Origin: Ignavibacteriota bacterium | Lineage (GTDB): Bacteria > Bacteroidota > Ignavibacteria > Ignavibacteriales > Ignavibacteriaceae | Assembly: GCA_013285405.1 (NCBI GenBank) | Contig: CP053446.1 | Location: 3,147,001-3,211,000 of the forward strand | Length of the DNA: 64,000 nucleotides | Direction: 5' to 3' | Shown here: positions 36,845 to 46,915 of the stretch, piece by piece | Numbering within the stretch: the stretch's first letter is position 1 | Layout of the letters: each line of letters opens with the position of its first letter | The notes under the pieces: generated by a model | Databases searched by the model: none | Told to the model about the DNA's origin: nothing | Seen by the model: the letters and a program-made list of their open reading frames with translations, nothing else | Position numbers and translations under genes: made by a program

Positions 36845-37489
36845 ATGAAATCAATTACACTTCTCTGTATCGTAAGCGTTTGTTTATTTATCATTGGCTG
36901 TTCGGATGATGGCCCCACCGATCCAAAAGACAAAAAAGGTAAATTAGTTGTTAAATCAATTCCTCCTGGGGCAAGGATTTTCTTGATGGGGAATGATACA
37001 GGAAAAAATACGCCCGACAGTCTTGTTGATCTTAATCCGGGAGTTTATGATCTTTTTTTATTGTTACAGTACTATGATACTGCATTCTTCTCCGCAAATG
37101 TTGTAGAAAACCTGACTACTACAAAAGAGATTATTTTATCAGATGCACTTCCATCTGTAAATATCACTTTAAATTATACAATCTCCTATGGTGGTGATAG
37201 CGTAAAGTTTAACTATACACTTAATCAGGATGTTTTGCTTGATAGTATAATTATCAAAAGACCTGTAAGTACTGTTAGAGATACAACTGAAAAAAATACA
37301 TTCAACTCACAATTATTCAGTTATGAAGATCAGTCAGGAAATCCGGTTACATATTATCTTCCCACAACAGGTTCAGGAAGGAATTTTTATCCGAGAATTG
37401 AGGACACAACTTACTTTATTGATTTCTACGGTCGGAAAGCACATGGATCGGGAACTTTATTTCATCTATCATTTAGTCAGGAACTCTAA
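36845..37489 (+). CDS. PEGA-domain lipoprotein, 214 aa
   Basis: Lipoprotein signal MKSITLLCIVSVCLFIIGCS (lipobox FIIGC), a short Asp/Lys-rich linker, then a PEGA domain at about residues 33-95 with the characteristic GKLVVKSIPPGARIFLMGND and NPGVYDL. The remaining 120 residues look like a second beta domain. PEGA domains bind or decorate surface structures; the exact role is unknown. It stands 50 bp before the T9SS substrate gene and may be co-transcribed with it. Confidence 0.82.
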   Translation: MKSITLLCIVSVCLFIIGCSDDGPTDPKDKKGKLVVKSIPPGARIFLMGNDTGKNTPDSLVDLNPGVYDLFLLLQYYDTAFFSANVVENLTTTKEIILSDALPSVNITLNYTISYGGDSVKFNYTLNQDVLLDSIIIKRPVSTVRDTTEKNTFNSQLFSYEDQSGNPVTYYLPTTGSGRNFYPRIEDTTYFIDFYGRKAHGSGTLFHLSFSQEL

Positions 37490-37539
37490 AAGTTGAAAGA
37501 ATAATTGTATCATTTTTATTTAAACAAATTGGTGATTTT

Positions 37540-39537
37540 ATGAAAACACTATTTTTATTGACAATTGCTTTACTGATAAATACTTCCTTCGCACAATGGT
37601 CAACTGACCCAAATACCAATCTTAAAATCTGTGATGTAGCTGGTGAACAAGCACTTGCAAAAATTGCAATGACTTCCGATGGTGGCTGTTATATTTCCTG
37701 GTTTGATACCAGGTCCGGTTCATACAATGTTTATTTGCAAAGACTTGACGCACTTGGTTACAAACAATGGGCTGCTGATGGATTACTAATCAGCAATAAT
37801 CCTCAGGACACGTGGATAACAGATTATGATTTAATTTGTGACCAGAATGATAATGCGGTAATAGTGTTCAGTGATATCAGGTCAGGTGGATTATTAAAAC
37901 CATTTGCTTATATGATAAGTCCCACAGGAAATTTTCTTTGGGGAGCTAATGGTGTTGATATTTCAACCGGAGATAATTTTCAGCCATCACCAGTTGTAAC
38001 AGAAACAAGTGACGGTAATTTTGTTTTTGCCTGGATTAGTTCTGATGGTTCTCAAAAAATTGCTTTGCAAAAATTATCAGCTACTGGTCAAAAGCTCTGG
38101 GGAACCACTCCCATTCTTATTCAGAGCGGAACTGAAGATTACAGTTATCCGGCTGTAGTTAAGTCTGATAATGATCAGGTGATTTTGGTGCATACAGTTC
38201 AAACCGGCGGTTTTCCACCTCAGGTTCGGATAAGAGCTCACAAGTTAGATTTAAATGGTCAATTGGTTTGGGGAAGTACTGGAGTTATGATTCAGGATAA
38301 TGGTCAGATGGCATTCTTCCAGGTTCCTGAAGTTGAATCCGATGGAAATAATGGAGCACTGATTGCCTGGTATGATGGAAGAGCAATGAACAATTTATCA
38401 AGTTCTTTCATACAACATATTTCATCTGCAGGTAATTTATATTTTCCGGCTAATGGTGCAGAAGGATCGCTTGCTGCAGAGCGAAATAAATTTTCGCCAC
38501 AGGTAGCTTACAATTCGGCTACACAGGAAACTTATTTGTTCTGGATAGAAACAGAACCAAATCAAAATCAAAATGGAATTTGCGGACAGAAATTTTCACC
38601 AAGTGGAAATAGAATTTGGGGAAATACTGGCATGGTTTTCGTACCATTAAGTGCTCCAAATACAAAATCAATTAGTGATCTGTCTTCACATATGGGTAAT
38701 AATCAAATTTATATTTTTTATCTGGACAGCCAGGCATCCGGTTTAAATTCAATGACTATGGGTTTTGCTTGTGATACTACAGGTGGTTTTATCTGGTCTG
38801 GAAATTTTGTAACACTTTCAAATGCAACGCAGGAAAAACTTCAGATGGAAACTGCGATGGATGTTTACAAGAATTGCAAATTAGTTTGGGGTGATAAAAG
38901 ATTTGATGCAAGCGGAATTTATGCACAGGATATCAATCCGTCGGGTCAACTTGGTCAACCAGTTATCCCGGTAGAACTAACAACTTTTGAAGCTGTCGTA
39001 AATAATAATGAAGTTATTCTAAACTGGACTACTTCCACTGAAACTAATAATCGTGGTTTTGAAATCGAAAGATTAATTTCAGAAAATTCTCTTGCTCAGA
39101 ATTGGGAAAGAATTGGTTATGTGGAAGGAAACGGGACAACTACCGAACCAAAAAATTATAATTTCATTGATAAAGAAACTCCCGAAGGAAAAGTTCAATA
39201 CAGATTGAAGCAAATTGATTTTGATGGTAGTTTCAACCACTCAAATACTATAGAAGTTGAGATAAATTATCCGGATGATTACATACTATTTCAGAATTAT
39301 CCGAATCCATTTAATCCTGTTACAGTCATCAGTTTTCAAATACCAACTAAAAGTTATGTAAGTTTAAAGATTTATGATCTGCTTGGCAATGAAATCACAA
39401 CTTTAGTAGATGAAGAAAAAAACAGTGGCGTTTACTCAGTTAATTTCGATGCACCTAAATATGCAAGCGGAATTTATTTTTATGAATTTAAAGCTGGTGA
39501 TTTCAGAGAGACAAAAACTATGTTAATGTTGAAATAA
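37540..39537 (+). CDS. T9SS-secreted protein with type-A sorting domain, 665 aa
   Basis: A signal peptide (1-18, TSFAQ) is followed by about 450 residues of repeated propeller-like units (W-F/Y-D-x-R, LQRLDALGYKQW, IALQKLSATGQKLWG), a fibronectin-like domain beginning PVELTTFEAVVNNNEVIL (about 478-575), and the C-terminal type IX sorting domain FQNYPNPFNPVTVISFQIP ... GIYFYEFKAGDFRETKTMLMLK. It is therefore exported across the outer membrane and attached to or released from the surface. The sorting domain is strong evidence for a T9SS in the host. Ligand or enzymatic function is not evident. Confidence 0.9.
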   Translation: MKTLFLLTIALLINTSFAQWSTDPNTNLKICDVAGEQALAKIAMTSDGGCYISWFDTRSGSYNVYLQRLDALGYKQWAADGLLISNNPQDTWITDYDLICDQNDNAVIVFSDIRSGGLLKPFAYMISPTGNFLWGANGVDISTGDNFQPSPVVTETSDGNFVFAWISSDGSQKIALQKLSATGQKLWGTTPILIQSGTEDYSYPAVVKSDNDQVILVHTVQTGGFPPQVRIRAHKLDLNGQLVWGSTGVMIQDNGQMAFFQVPEVESDGNNGALIAWYDGRAMNNLSSSFIQHISSAGNLYFPANGAEGSLAAERNKFSPQVAYNSATQETYLFWIETEPNQNQNGICGQKFSPSGNRIWGNTGMVFVPLSAPNTKSISDLSSHMGNNQIYIFYLDSQASGLNSMTMGFACDTTGGFIWSGNFVTLSNATQEKLQMETAMDVYKNCKLVWGDKRFDASGIYAQDINPSGQLGQPVIPVELTTFEAVVNNNEVILNWTTSTETNNRGFEIERLISENSLAQNWERIGYVEGNGTTTEPKNYNFIDKETPEGKVQYRLKQIDFDGSFNHSNTIEVEINYPDDYILFQNYPNPFNPVTVISFQIPTKSYVSLKIYDLLGNEITTLVDEEKNSGVYSVNFDAPKYASGIYFYEFKAGDFRETKTMLMLK

Positions 39538-39897
39538 TAAAATCAAGAATAGGGCAGTTGACTTTTAAGTTTCTCGCATAAAGATCATTCTGTTATGATA
39601 AGATTAGCATCGGAATCTCAAATATGTATTCTAAAATAAAATGAGAACCTATTCATTGGGATTTTCTTGTTGAATCAAGTTCTGGTTAATAACTACAGAA
39701 TTTTGAATCATAGCCATTCTTCAGCTTTAATTCATTCATTTAATGTTTTTCTTGCTGTTTTTACAGAATTTAGAATTTTAAAATTACCTTAAATATTTTA
39801 TCTTTGTTTGAGGGTGTTGAAGGATTTTCTGTGCTGAAACAACTTTATACCTTACCAAAATAAATCACGCTTAACTCACAAATATTGGTGAACAGCT
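39538..39897. other. 360-bp intergenic region, possible promoter near its end
   Basis: No open reading frame, repeat or RNA structure that I can support. TATCTTTG at 39799-39806 fits the TAnnTTTG box and could drive the sugar dehydrogenase gene, but no TTG lies at the expected distance upstream. No clear terminator for the preceding gene. Confidence 0.3.
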
Positions 39898-41499
39898 ATG
39901 CTATGGAAATTAAACAGATTAATATTCAAGTTGATGGTAACTTCTATAATATTTTGCTTATCAACAACAAGCACAATTTTCGGTCAATATCAATTACAGG
40001 AAGCATTTCCAAATCTGAGTTTCTCAAGCCCGCTATTCTTAACAAATGCAGGTGATGGAACAAACCGGATTTTTGTTGTCGAGCAGGATGGAATTATCAA
40101 AGTGTTTTCTAATAATCCTGGTGTTTCATCGGCAAAAGTTTTTTTGAACATAACAGATAGAGTAGCATCTGGTGGTGAAATGGGATTGCTTGGTTTAGTA
40201 TTCCATCCTGACTATGAAACAAATGGATATTTTTATGTCAACTATACTGCAGAGGATCCATTGCGTACGATTGTTGCTAGGTTTCAGGTTACGAGTAATC
40301 CGGATTCCGCTGATAAAAATAGTGAATATCAGATTTTAACATTCAGTCAACCTTTCCAAAATCACAATGGCGGGTGGGTTGGTTTTGGACCAAATGATGG
40401 CTATCTATACATTTCTACAGGTGATGGCGGTTCCGGTGGGGATCCAAATAATAATGGTCAAAGGATAAATACTTTACTAGGGAAAATTCTTCGTATAGAT
40501 ATAAATACTGGCAATCCATACTCAATTCCTGCAACAAATCCTTTTGTTGACAGTACAAACACACAGATTAAAAAAGAAATTTTTGCCTGGGGATTGAGAA
40601 ATCCGTGGCGTTGCAGTTTTGATAATACAACAGGCAAGTTATGGGCTGGAGAAGTTGGACAGGGCTCGTGGGAAGAAATTGATATAATTGAGAATGGTAA
40701 AAACTATGGCTGGCGTTGCTACGAAGGTAACCATACTTATAATATGACTGGTTGTAATTATCCGGAATATACTTTTCCTATCTGGGAATATAGCCACAGT
40801 TTGGGTTATTCTATTACCGGCGGATATGTTTACAGAGGACCAAGTATGTCTGAACTTACAGGCAAATATATCTATGCAGATTATGTGTCACGAAAAGTTT
40901 GGGCTCTGAGTTATGATGGAATAAATCCGGCAACGAACGAATTACTTTTAACTGCATCAGGATTAATAACATCCTTCGGTGAAGATGAATTCAAAGAACT
41001 TTATATTACTTCATTCGATGGCAATATTTACAAATTTAACTCATCAACAGGTTGTCAGAATATTGTTATTAAATCAGGTTGGAATCTTGTATCCGTTCCA
41101 TTTCTCAGTAACGATATGTCTGCTTCAAACATTTTTCCTAACTCAGAATCAAGTGTATATGGATATAATAATAGCTATTATGTGGCAGATACACTTAATA
41201 ATGGAGTTGCCTATTGGGTCAAATATAACAATCCTTTAAACATACAAGTCTGTGGAACCAGAACTTCGGTTCCGGTTCAAGTAACAACTGGTTGGAATCT
41301 GATTGGACCATTTGATGCTGAAGTATTAACATCAAACATTATCTCAACTCCACCAGGAATAATTTTAAGTGCATTTTATGAATACAATAATGGTTACGTA
41401 GTTTCTAATATATTAAAACCCGGTAAGGGGTATTGGGTTAAAACTAGTAGTGCAGGAACGTTGGATTTATCATCAGGTAATCTTAAATCAATTGAATAA
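39898..41499 (+). CDS. PQQ-dependent sugar dehydrogenase (soluble glucose dehydrogenase family), 533 aa
   Basis: A six-bladed propeller oxidising sugars with PQQ. A signal peptide precedes residue 30 (ISTIFGQ). Domain residues about 35-375 carry family motifs: PLFLTNAGDGTNRIFVVEQD, MGLLGLVFHPDYETNGYFYV, QNHNGG with the catalytic-base candidate His156, GLRNPWRCSFD and GEVGQGSWEEID. After about residue 380 there is a ~150-residue tail with two GWNLV-type repeats (SGWNLVSVPF, TGWNLIGPFD) and YWVK endings; no T9SS sorting domain follows. No PQQ synthesis genes are in the window, so the cofactor would be imported or made elsewhere. Confidence 0.88.
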   Translation: MLWKLNRLIFKLMVTSIIFCLSTTSTIFGQYQLQEAFPNLSFSSPLFLTNAGDGTNRIFVVEQDGIIKVFSNNPGVSSAKVFLNITDRVASGGEMGLLGLVFHPDYETNGYFYVNYTAEDPLRTIVARFQVTSNPDSADKNSEYQILTFSQPFQNHNGGWVGFGPNDGYLYISTGDGGSGGDPNNNGQRINTLLGKILRIDINTGNPYSIPATNPFVDSTNTQIKKEIFAWGLRNPWRCSFDNTTGKLWAGEVGQGSWEEIDIIENGKNYGWRCYEGNHTYNMTGCNYPEYTFPIWEYSHSLGYSITGGYVYRGPSMSELTGKYIYADYVSRKVWALSYDGINPATNELLLTASGLITSFGEDEFKELYITSFDGNIYKFNSSTGCQNIVIKSGWNLVSVPFLSNDMSASNIFPNSESSVYGYNNSYYVADTLNNGVAYWVKYNNPLNIQVCGTRTSVPVQVTTGWNLIGPFDAEVLTSNIISTPPGIILSAFYEYNNGYVVSNILKPGKGYWVKTSSAGTLDLSSGNLKSIE

Positions 41500-41533
41500 A
41501 ATTTCTAAAACTAATAACTATTAATTGGATTGA

Positions 41534-42382
41534 ATGCACCACCTGGTTCTGACGATCGTTTGTTCGACAAGCATTGCTTTGATCCTGAAACATAATGAAA
41601 CACAGAAAGGTGAGCTTATTGTATTACTAACCGGCAATTATCTTACAGCCGCAGTCATAGCTTTGGTTTTATTGTTGATTAATGATCAAAGTAATTTTTC
41701 ACTTCAAACACTTCTTTACGGTGCAGCACTCGGATCTTTATTTGTTATTACTTTCTTCATTTTGGCTTATGCAATAAAATTTGCCGGTACCGGGTTAGCT
41801 ATTACAAGTTCAAGATTATCAGTAATCATACCAATTATATTTTCCATAATTTTTTTTGATGAAACTCCAAATAACCTATATGTATTTGGTTTTGTATTTA
41901 CGATTATCACGTTTATCATTTTTTACCTTTCAGTAAAACGCGGTCACAAAGATGGTGAAGGATCAATAAAATACTTTTACCTGATTGCTGTTTTTATTGG
42001 AATAGGTCTGAATGATTTTGCACTTAAGTTTTTCAAAGTATGGCGTCACGAAAATGAAGAACCTTATTTCATATTATTTATTTTTTTATCAGCATTTCTT
42101 TATACTTCAATTTATATAATCATTAAAAGAATAAAAATTAAACGAAATACCGCTTTACTTGGTTTGACTTTGGGTGTTCCGAATGTACTAACAACTGTTT
42201 TTCTTCTCAGTGCCTTAGCACTGCTTCCTGCTATCATTGTATTTCCGATAATGAATGTGGGAATAATTCTTCTCACAACTGTAATGGCATTTATAATCTG
42301 GAAAGAAAAGTTGAACCGATGGGGAGTTTTAGCTCTTACCAGCGGAATGATAGCAATTCTATTCTTAAGTCTTGGAAGATGA
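41534..42382 (+). CDS. EamA/DMT-superfamily transporter, 282 aa
   Basis: About ten hydrophobic helices in two halves of five, as in drug/metabolite transporters. The first half ends near ITSSRLSVIIPIIFSIIFFDETPN and the second near VFPIMNVGIILLTTVMAFIIWKEKLNRWG, the repeated helix 4-5 features of EamA domains. Substrate unknown. It begins 34 bp after the sugar dehydrogenase and converges on the MFS gene with only 1 bp between stops. Confidence 0.82.
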   Translation: MHHLVLTIVCSTSIALILKHNETQKGELIVLLTGNYLTAAVIALVLLLINDQSNFSLQTLLYGAALGSLFVITFFILAYAIKFAGTGLAITSSRLSVIIPIIFSIIFFDETPNNLYVFGFVFTIITFIIFYLSVKRGHKDGEGSIKYFYLIAVFIGIGLNDFALKFFKVWRHENEEPYFILFIFLSAFLYTSIYIIIKRIKIKRNTALLGLTLGVPNVLTTVFLLSALALLPAIIVFPIMNVGIILLTTVMAFIIWKEKLNRWGVLALTSGMIAILFLSLGR

Positions 42383-42383
42383 G

Positions 42384-43898
42384 CTAATTTTTTAATGCAT
42401 CCACATCTTCAACAAACATCACTAATAGTCCGGCAATAATCATTGAAACACCGCCTAATACCAAAGCATAAATTGCTTCGCCATGAACAATGCTCCTTAC
42501 AAAAAATCCTAATATACTTGCAGCAGTTATTTGTGGGATGACAATAAAAAAATTAAAGATTCCCATGTAAACTCCCATTTTTTCTGAGGGCAGTGAACCT
42601 GTTAGGATTGCATACGGCATTGCAAGTATTGATGCCCAGGCAAGTCCGATTCCCAATTCAGATAGTAAAAGAATATCGGGATCTTTGATAAGATAAAATG
42701 ATGCTAAGCCAATACCTCCGATAACGAGACTGATCATGTGTACAGTTTTACGGCTTGTCAATTTCGCCAGCCATACAAGAACAAAAGCCATCACAGCGGC
42801 AAATCCATTGTAAACCGACATCAACACACCGACCCAATCTGCACCTTCGTTATACAATTCTGTTGTTGGATCCGTTGCACCATAAATGTGATGGGTTACT
42901 GCCGGAGTTGTGTAGATCCACATAGCAAATAATGCAAACCATGAAAAGAATTGAACTACTGCAAGCTGCTTCATTGTTTTAGGCATATTGTACAGATCAT
43001 TAAGCACCACTACGAAACCGTTTTCTGTTTTGTCATTTTTAACAAGATAGCCTGCAATGATTTGCATTAAACCGAATACAGCACCTCCTACAAACAAAAC
43101 ATACAAACCGTAATCAATTTCATTTACACTTAATGCGATTATAATGGTAATAATAATTCCCGATAACAGCCAGATGACACCAACCTTTAAAAATTTCGAT
43201 CCAGATCCTAAAACTTCAGTTTGGTTTTTGCTTATTGCAATATTTCCGTCGTCTTCAGAAAATTTCTTTAGTTCATCGGGTGAATATTCCTTTGTACTGA
43301 AAACAGTCCAGGCTACAGCAAGAAAGAAAACGATCGCACCAAAATAAAAAGAGAATTTTACAGAGTCGGGAATCTGTCCTGCAGGTGCAATATTTGAAAT
43401 ACCAAACCAATTCGTCATCATATAAGGAAGAGCAGAAGCAATAACAGCTCCGGTTCCAATAAAAAAACTTTGCATGGCAAATCCGGCAGTTCTTTGTTCT
43501 GATGGAAGCATATCGCCAACAAAAGCACGAAAAGGTTCCATAGAAATATTTATTGACGCATCCATTATCCAAAGCATTCCTGCAGCAATCCAAAGAACAG
43601 GAGAATTCGGCATTGCTATAATTGCAAGTGATGCTAAAATCGCTCCTACTAAAAAATACGGTCGTCTTCTTCCAAGTTTATTCCAGGTCTTATCACTCAT
43701 ATGACCGATTATTGGCTGGACAATTAATCCAGTAACAGGAGCAGCTATCCATAGAATCGGAATGTTATCAATACTCGCTCCTAAAGTTTCAAAGATTCTG
43801 CTTACATTTGCATTCTGAAGGGCGAAACCAAATTGTATTCCGAGGAATCCAAAGCTCATATTCCATATTTGCCAGAAGGTTAGTTTTGGTTTTTGCAT
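42384..43898 (-). CDS. MFS sugar transporter (GPH/SLC45-like), 504 aa
   Basis: Twelve-helix proton symporter. The motif GHMSDKTWNKLGRRRPYF between helices 2 and 3, and MDASINISMEPFRAFVGDMLP in helices 4-5, assign it to the same group as the transporter at 35441-36697. It is longer because of a hydrophilic central loop and additional helices (about residues 205-290). It probably imports a maltose- or sucrose-type sugar. It is divergent from pabBC, 58 bp away. Confidence 0.88.
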   Translation of the reverse strand: MQKPKLTFWQIWNMSFGFLGIQFGFALQNANVSRIFETLGASIDNIPILWIAAPVTGLIVQPIIGHMSDKTWNKLGRRRPYFLVGAILASLAIIAMPNSPVLWIAAGMLWIMDASINISMEPFRAFVGDMLPSEQRTAGFAMQSFFIGTGAVIASALPYMMTNWFGISNIAPAGQIPDSVKFSFYFGAIVFFLAVAWTVFSTKEYSPDELKKFSEDDGNIAISKNQTEVLGSGSKFLKVGVIWLLSGIIITIIIALSVNEIDYGLYVLFVGGAVFGLMQIIAGYLVKNDKTENGFVVVLNDLYNMPKTMKQLAVVQFFSWFALFAMWIYTTPAVTHHIYGATDPTTELYNEGADWVGVLMSVYNGFAAVMAFVLVWLAKLTSRKTVHMISLVIGGIGLASFYLIKDPDILLLSELGIGLAWASILAMPYAILTGSLPSEKMGVYMGIFNFFIVIPQITAASILGFFVRSIVHGEAIYALVLGGVSMIIAGLLVMFVEDVDALKN

Positions 43899-43956
43899 AC
43901 AAATTTCTCAATCAATGATGGATAGTATTTAATTTTATTTGTGTTGAAAAAATAAT

Positions 43957-45795
43957 ATGAATTTCAATTATATAATAAAGGCAGTTGAAGATAATCCTTA
44001 CTCAGCTTTCTTTTACACTCCTTCAGTTTATAAAAAAGCTAATTCATATCTGCTGATAAAACCAATTGAGTTTATTTCAATAGTGAACCAAAATGAGTTT
44101 AATTCTTCCTTTAAACTGATTCAAAAATTAATTGATAAAGGATGCTTTGGCTGGGGCTCGATTAATTACGAAGCAGGATTTTTATTTGAAAAAAAATTAA
44201 ATCGGTTTTTACCCCGCGATCAAAAAAAATTAATTCAGTTTTATTTCTTTGATAAAAAGGATGTCCTGCGAATCAAATCATCAAAAATCGAATTTGATGA
44301 TAAACAAAAAGATAATTATTCGATATCAGACTTTCGATTAAACAGAACTGAAAATGAATTTGTTGATGATATTAAAAAAATAAAACACTTCATTAAAGAA
44401 GGGGATACTTACCAGGTTAATTACACAATTAAAGGAAAATTTGAATTCAAGGGGTCATACACAGCATTCTTACAAAAATTAATTTTCAACCAATCCGCTC
44501 ACTATACCGCATTTATAAATAATGATAAGAATATTATTCTATCACTTTCACCGGAACTTTTTTTCAGAGTAAAAAGAAGAAAAATAGAATCACAACCGAT
44601 GAAAGGTACATCCAGACGTGGTTTTAATCATACAATTGATGAAAAGATTGAAAATGAACTAAAGAATAGCGAAAAAAATCTTTCCGAAAATGTGATGATT
44701 GTAGATCTTATCCGGAATGATCTTGGAAAAATTTCTAATTATGGAAGTATTAAAACAACGGAACTTTTCAGAATTGAAAAATACGAATCACTGTTTCAGA
44801 TGATTAGTAAAATTGATGGTAAGTTGAAGAAAAACGCAAAACTCGATGATGTTATCATGAATATTTTTCCGTGTGGATCGGTAACAGGTGCTCCAAAAAT
44901 CCGGACGATGGAAATTATAAAAGAAATTGAAAAATCAGAACGTGGAATTTATACTGGCGCAATTGGTCTAATAACTCCTGAAGAGATAAAGATGAATGTT
45001 GCGATCAGAACTATCACAATCGAAAAAAAATCGGGTGATGGCGTTATGGGATTAGGTTCAGGTATTGTCTGGGAGAGTGATGCTAAAAACGAATTTGAAG
45101 AAGTTCTGCTAAAGAGTAAGTTTTTAACCGAACCACTCGATTATTTTGAAATATTTGAAACGATGAGATTAGAGAATGGTTCAATTAAGTTTCTTAATGA
45201 TCATATTGCAAGAATGAAGTCTGCTGCAGATTATTTTCTATTTAAGTTTCGTGAAAAGAGAATGAGAAAATTTTTAGTTGAACTGATAAAATCAATTGAT
45301 CCTTATCAACACAAAAAGATCAAATTATTTTTGAATAAATGGGGTCAGTTTAGATCAGAAATATCTGATGTGGTAAAAGTGCCCAAAAGTATCAGGGTTA
45401 TTTTTTCTGAAAAGGAAATACATTCTGAAGATAGGTTCAGGTATTTTAAGACTACAAACCGGAAATTATATGATGATGAATATGACAGATGCATTCATAG
45501 AAAATTTCATGAAGTTCTTTTTCTGAATGAACAGGATAAAGTTGTTGAGGGTAGTCGGACTAATTTGTTTATCAGACTTGGTAAAACCTGGCTGACTCCA
45601 CCATTAAATTCTGGTGCACTGCCTGGCATTTACAGAAATTATTTTATACAAAATCATCCGGAAGTTTTGGAACAAGAAATTAACGTGGCTGATTTGGTTA
45701 AAGCTGACGAGGTGATCCTGACAAATGCTGTTCAGGGAGAAATAAAAGTAAGCCGGATTTATCTTACGCAGGAAGAATTTGTAAACTTTAATTAA
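43957..45795 (+). CDS. pabBC: Fused aminodeoxychorismate synthase component I and aminodeoxychorismate lyase, 612 aa
   Basis: Makes p-aminobenzoate for folate. Residues about 1-385 are the chorismate-binding PabB half, with YQVNYTIKGKF, SQPMKGTSRRG, IVDLIRNDLGKIS, FPCGSVTGAPKIRTMEII and GAIGLITP. Residues about 390-612 are the class IV aminotransferase-like PabC half, with FETMRLENGSIKFLNDHIARM, PLP lysine Lys498 (YFKTTNRK) and VVEGSRTNLFI. The fusion is known in several bacteria. The glutamine amidotransferase PabA is not nearby. Chorismate comes from aroC at 16926. Confidence 0.93.
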   Translation: MNFNYIIKAVEDNPYSAFFYTPSVYKKANSYLLIKPIEFISIVNQNEFNSSFKLIQKLIDKGCFGWGSINYEAGFLFEKKLNRFLPRDQKKLIQFYFFDKKDVLRIKSSKIEFDDKQKDNYSISDFRLNRTENEFVDDIKKIKHFIKEGDTYQVNYTIKGKFEFKGSYTAFLQKLIFNQSAHYTAFINNDKNIILSLSPELFFRVKRRKIESQPMKGTSRRGFNHTIDEKIENELKNSEKNLSENVMIVDLIRNDLGKISNYGSIKTTELFRIEKYESLFQMISKIDGKLKKNAKLDDVIMNIFPCGSVTGAPKIRTMEIIKEIEKSERGIYTGAIGLITPEEIKMNVAIRTITIEKKSGDGVMGLGSGIVWESDAKNEFEEVLLKSKFLTEPLDYFEIFETMRLENGSIKFLNDHIARMKSAADYFLFKFREKRMRKFLVELIKSIDPYQHKKIKLFLNKWGQFRSEISDVVKVPKSIRVIFSEKEIHSEDRFRYFKTTNRKLYDDEYDRCIHRKFHEVLFLNEQDKVVEGSRTNLFIRLGKTWLTPPLNSGALPGIYRNYFIQNHPEVLEQEINVADLVKADEVILTNAVQGEIKVSRIYLTQEEFVNFN

Positions 45796-45862
45796 TAGAG
45801 CTTAAAAAGTAATTGAGCGTAATTTTTAATAATTTGTAGATGCAGAATTATTCGTTTTCAAG

Positions 45863-46915
45863 TTGAGTATCAATTTAATGACTGATTATACTACCCGGCG
45901 AAAAAAAGAACATCTCGAACTTAGCTTAACGGCTGATGTATCCTTCAAAACTAAAACGAATGGTTTTGAGCTCTATGAATTTATTCATAATGCCGCTACC
46001 GAGGTTGAACTCAATAAAATTTCATTCGAAACAAAATTCTTCAAAAAAAAGATTAATTATCCTTTCATTATTTCTTGTATGACAGGTGGAACAGAAGAAG
46101 CTGAAAACATAAATGCAGAACTTGCAATCGCCGCAGAAGAATTAAAAATACCAATTGGTGTCGGTAGTCAAAGACAGGCACTCGAAGATAAAAATTATCG
46201 GAATACTTATTCTGTTATTAGAAAAAATGCTAAGTCGGTTCCGGTGCTTGGCAATCTTGGTGCTGCTGAACTGGTAAGATTAAAATCATATTCCTCTGTT
46301 CAGATGCTTATAGATTTAATTGAAGCAGATGCATTCGTGATTCATCTAAACCCGTTACAGGAATTATTGCAGCAGGAAGGAACTCCGAACTTCAAAGGAT
46401 TGATTAAATGTTTAAAAAAATTTATCAAAGCAATTAATATTCCCGTAGTTGTGAAGGAAGTTGGTGCAGGAATTTCCGGGACAGCATCAAAAGTCCTTCT
46501 TGAAACAGGAGTTCATGGGATTGATGTCGCAGGTGCTGGCGGAACAAGCTGGGCTGCAATTGAAATGCTAAGAAATAAATCAGTTGTGAATGATTATTTT
46601 TGGGATTGGGGATTGCCAACTTCTTTTTGTTTACGTGAAAATTCTAAACTCAAAAAAGAATTCAGGTTTATATTGATTGGTTCAGGTGGAATAAATTCGG
46701 CTATTGATGCGGCAAAAGCGTTTGCACTTGGTGCTGACTACGTTGCTTCTGCCAGATTAATTTTAAAACAACTTGATTCAAATGGTATTGAAGGTGTAAA
46801 GAAGTTGGTTGTTGATTGGTTCGATGATATCAGAAAAATTATGTTTTTGACCGGCTCACACACAATTAAAGATTTAAGAAAAAATAAATTATTGAGAAAA
46901 GATCAATTAGTTTGA
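45863..46915 (+). CDS. fni: Type 2 isopentenyl-diphosphate isomerase, 350 aa
   Basis: FMN- and NADPH-dependent interconversion of IPP and DMAPP. Signatures RRKKEHLEL at the N-terminus, ISCMTGGTEEAENIN (FMN phosphate loop), IGVGSQRQALED, VVKEVGAGISG, GVHGIDVAGAGGTSWAAIE and LIGSGGINSAIDAAKAFALGAD are in order. The start is TTG 45863, or more likely ATG 45878, which gives MTDYTTRRKKEH. The gene overlaps the prenyl synthase start by 4 bp (TTGA), so both belong to one isoprenoid operon. Confidence 0.94.
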   Translation: MSINLMTDYTTRRKKEHLELSLTADVSFKTKTNGFELYEFIHNAATEVELNKISFETKFFKKKINYPFIISCMTGGTEEAENINAELAIAAEELKIPIGVGSQRQALEDKNYRNTYSVIRKNAKSVPVLGNLGAAELVRLKSYSSVQMLIDLIEADAFVIHLNPLQELLQQEGTPNFKGLIKCLKKFIKAINIPVVVKEVGAGISGTASKVLLETGVHGIDVAGAGGTSWAAIEMLRNKSVVNDYFWDWGLPTSFCLRENSKLKKEFRFILIGSGGINSAIDAAKAFALGADYVASARLILKQLDSNGIEGVKKLVVDWFDDIRKIMFLTGSHTIKDLRKNKLLRKDQLV

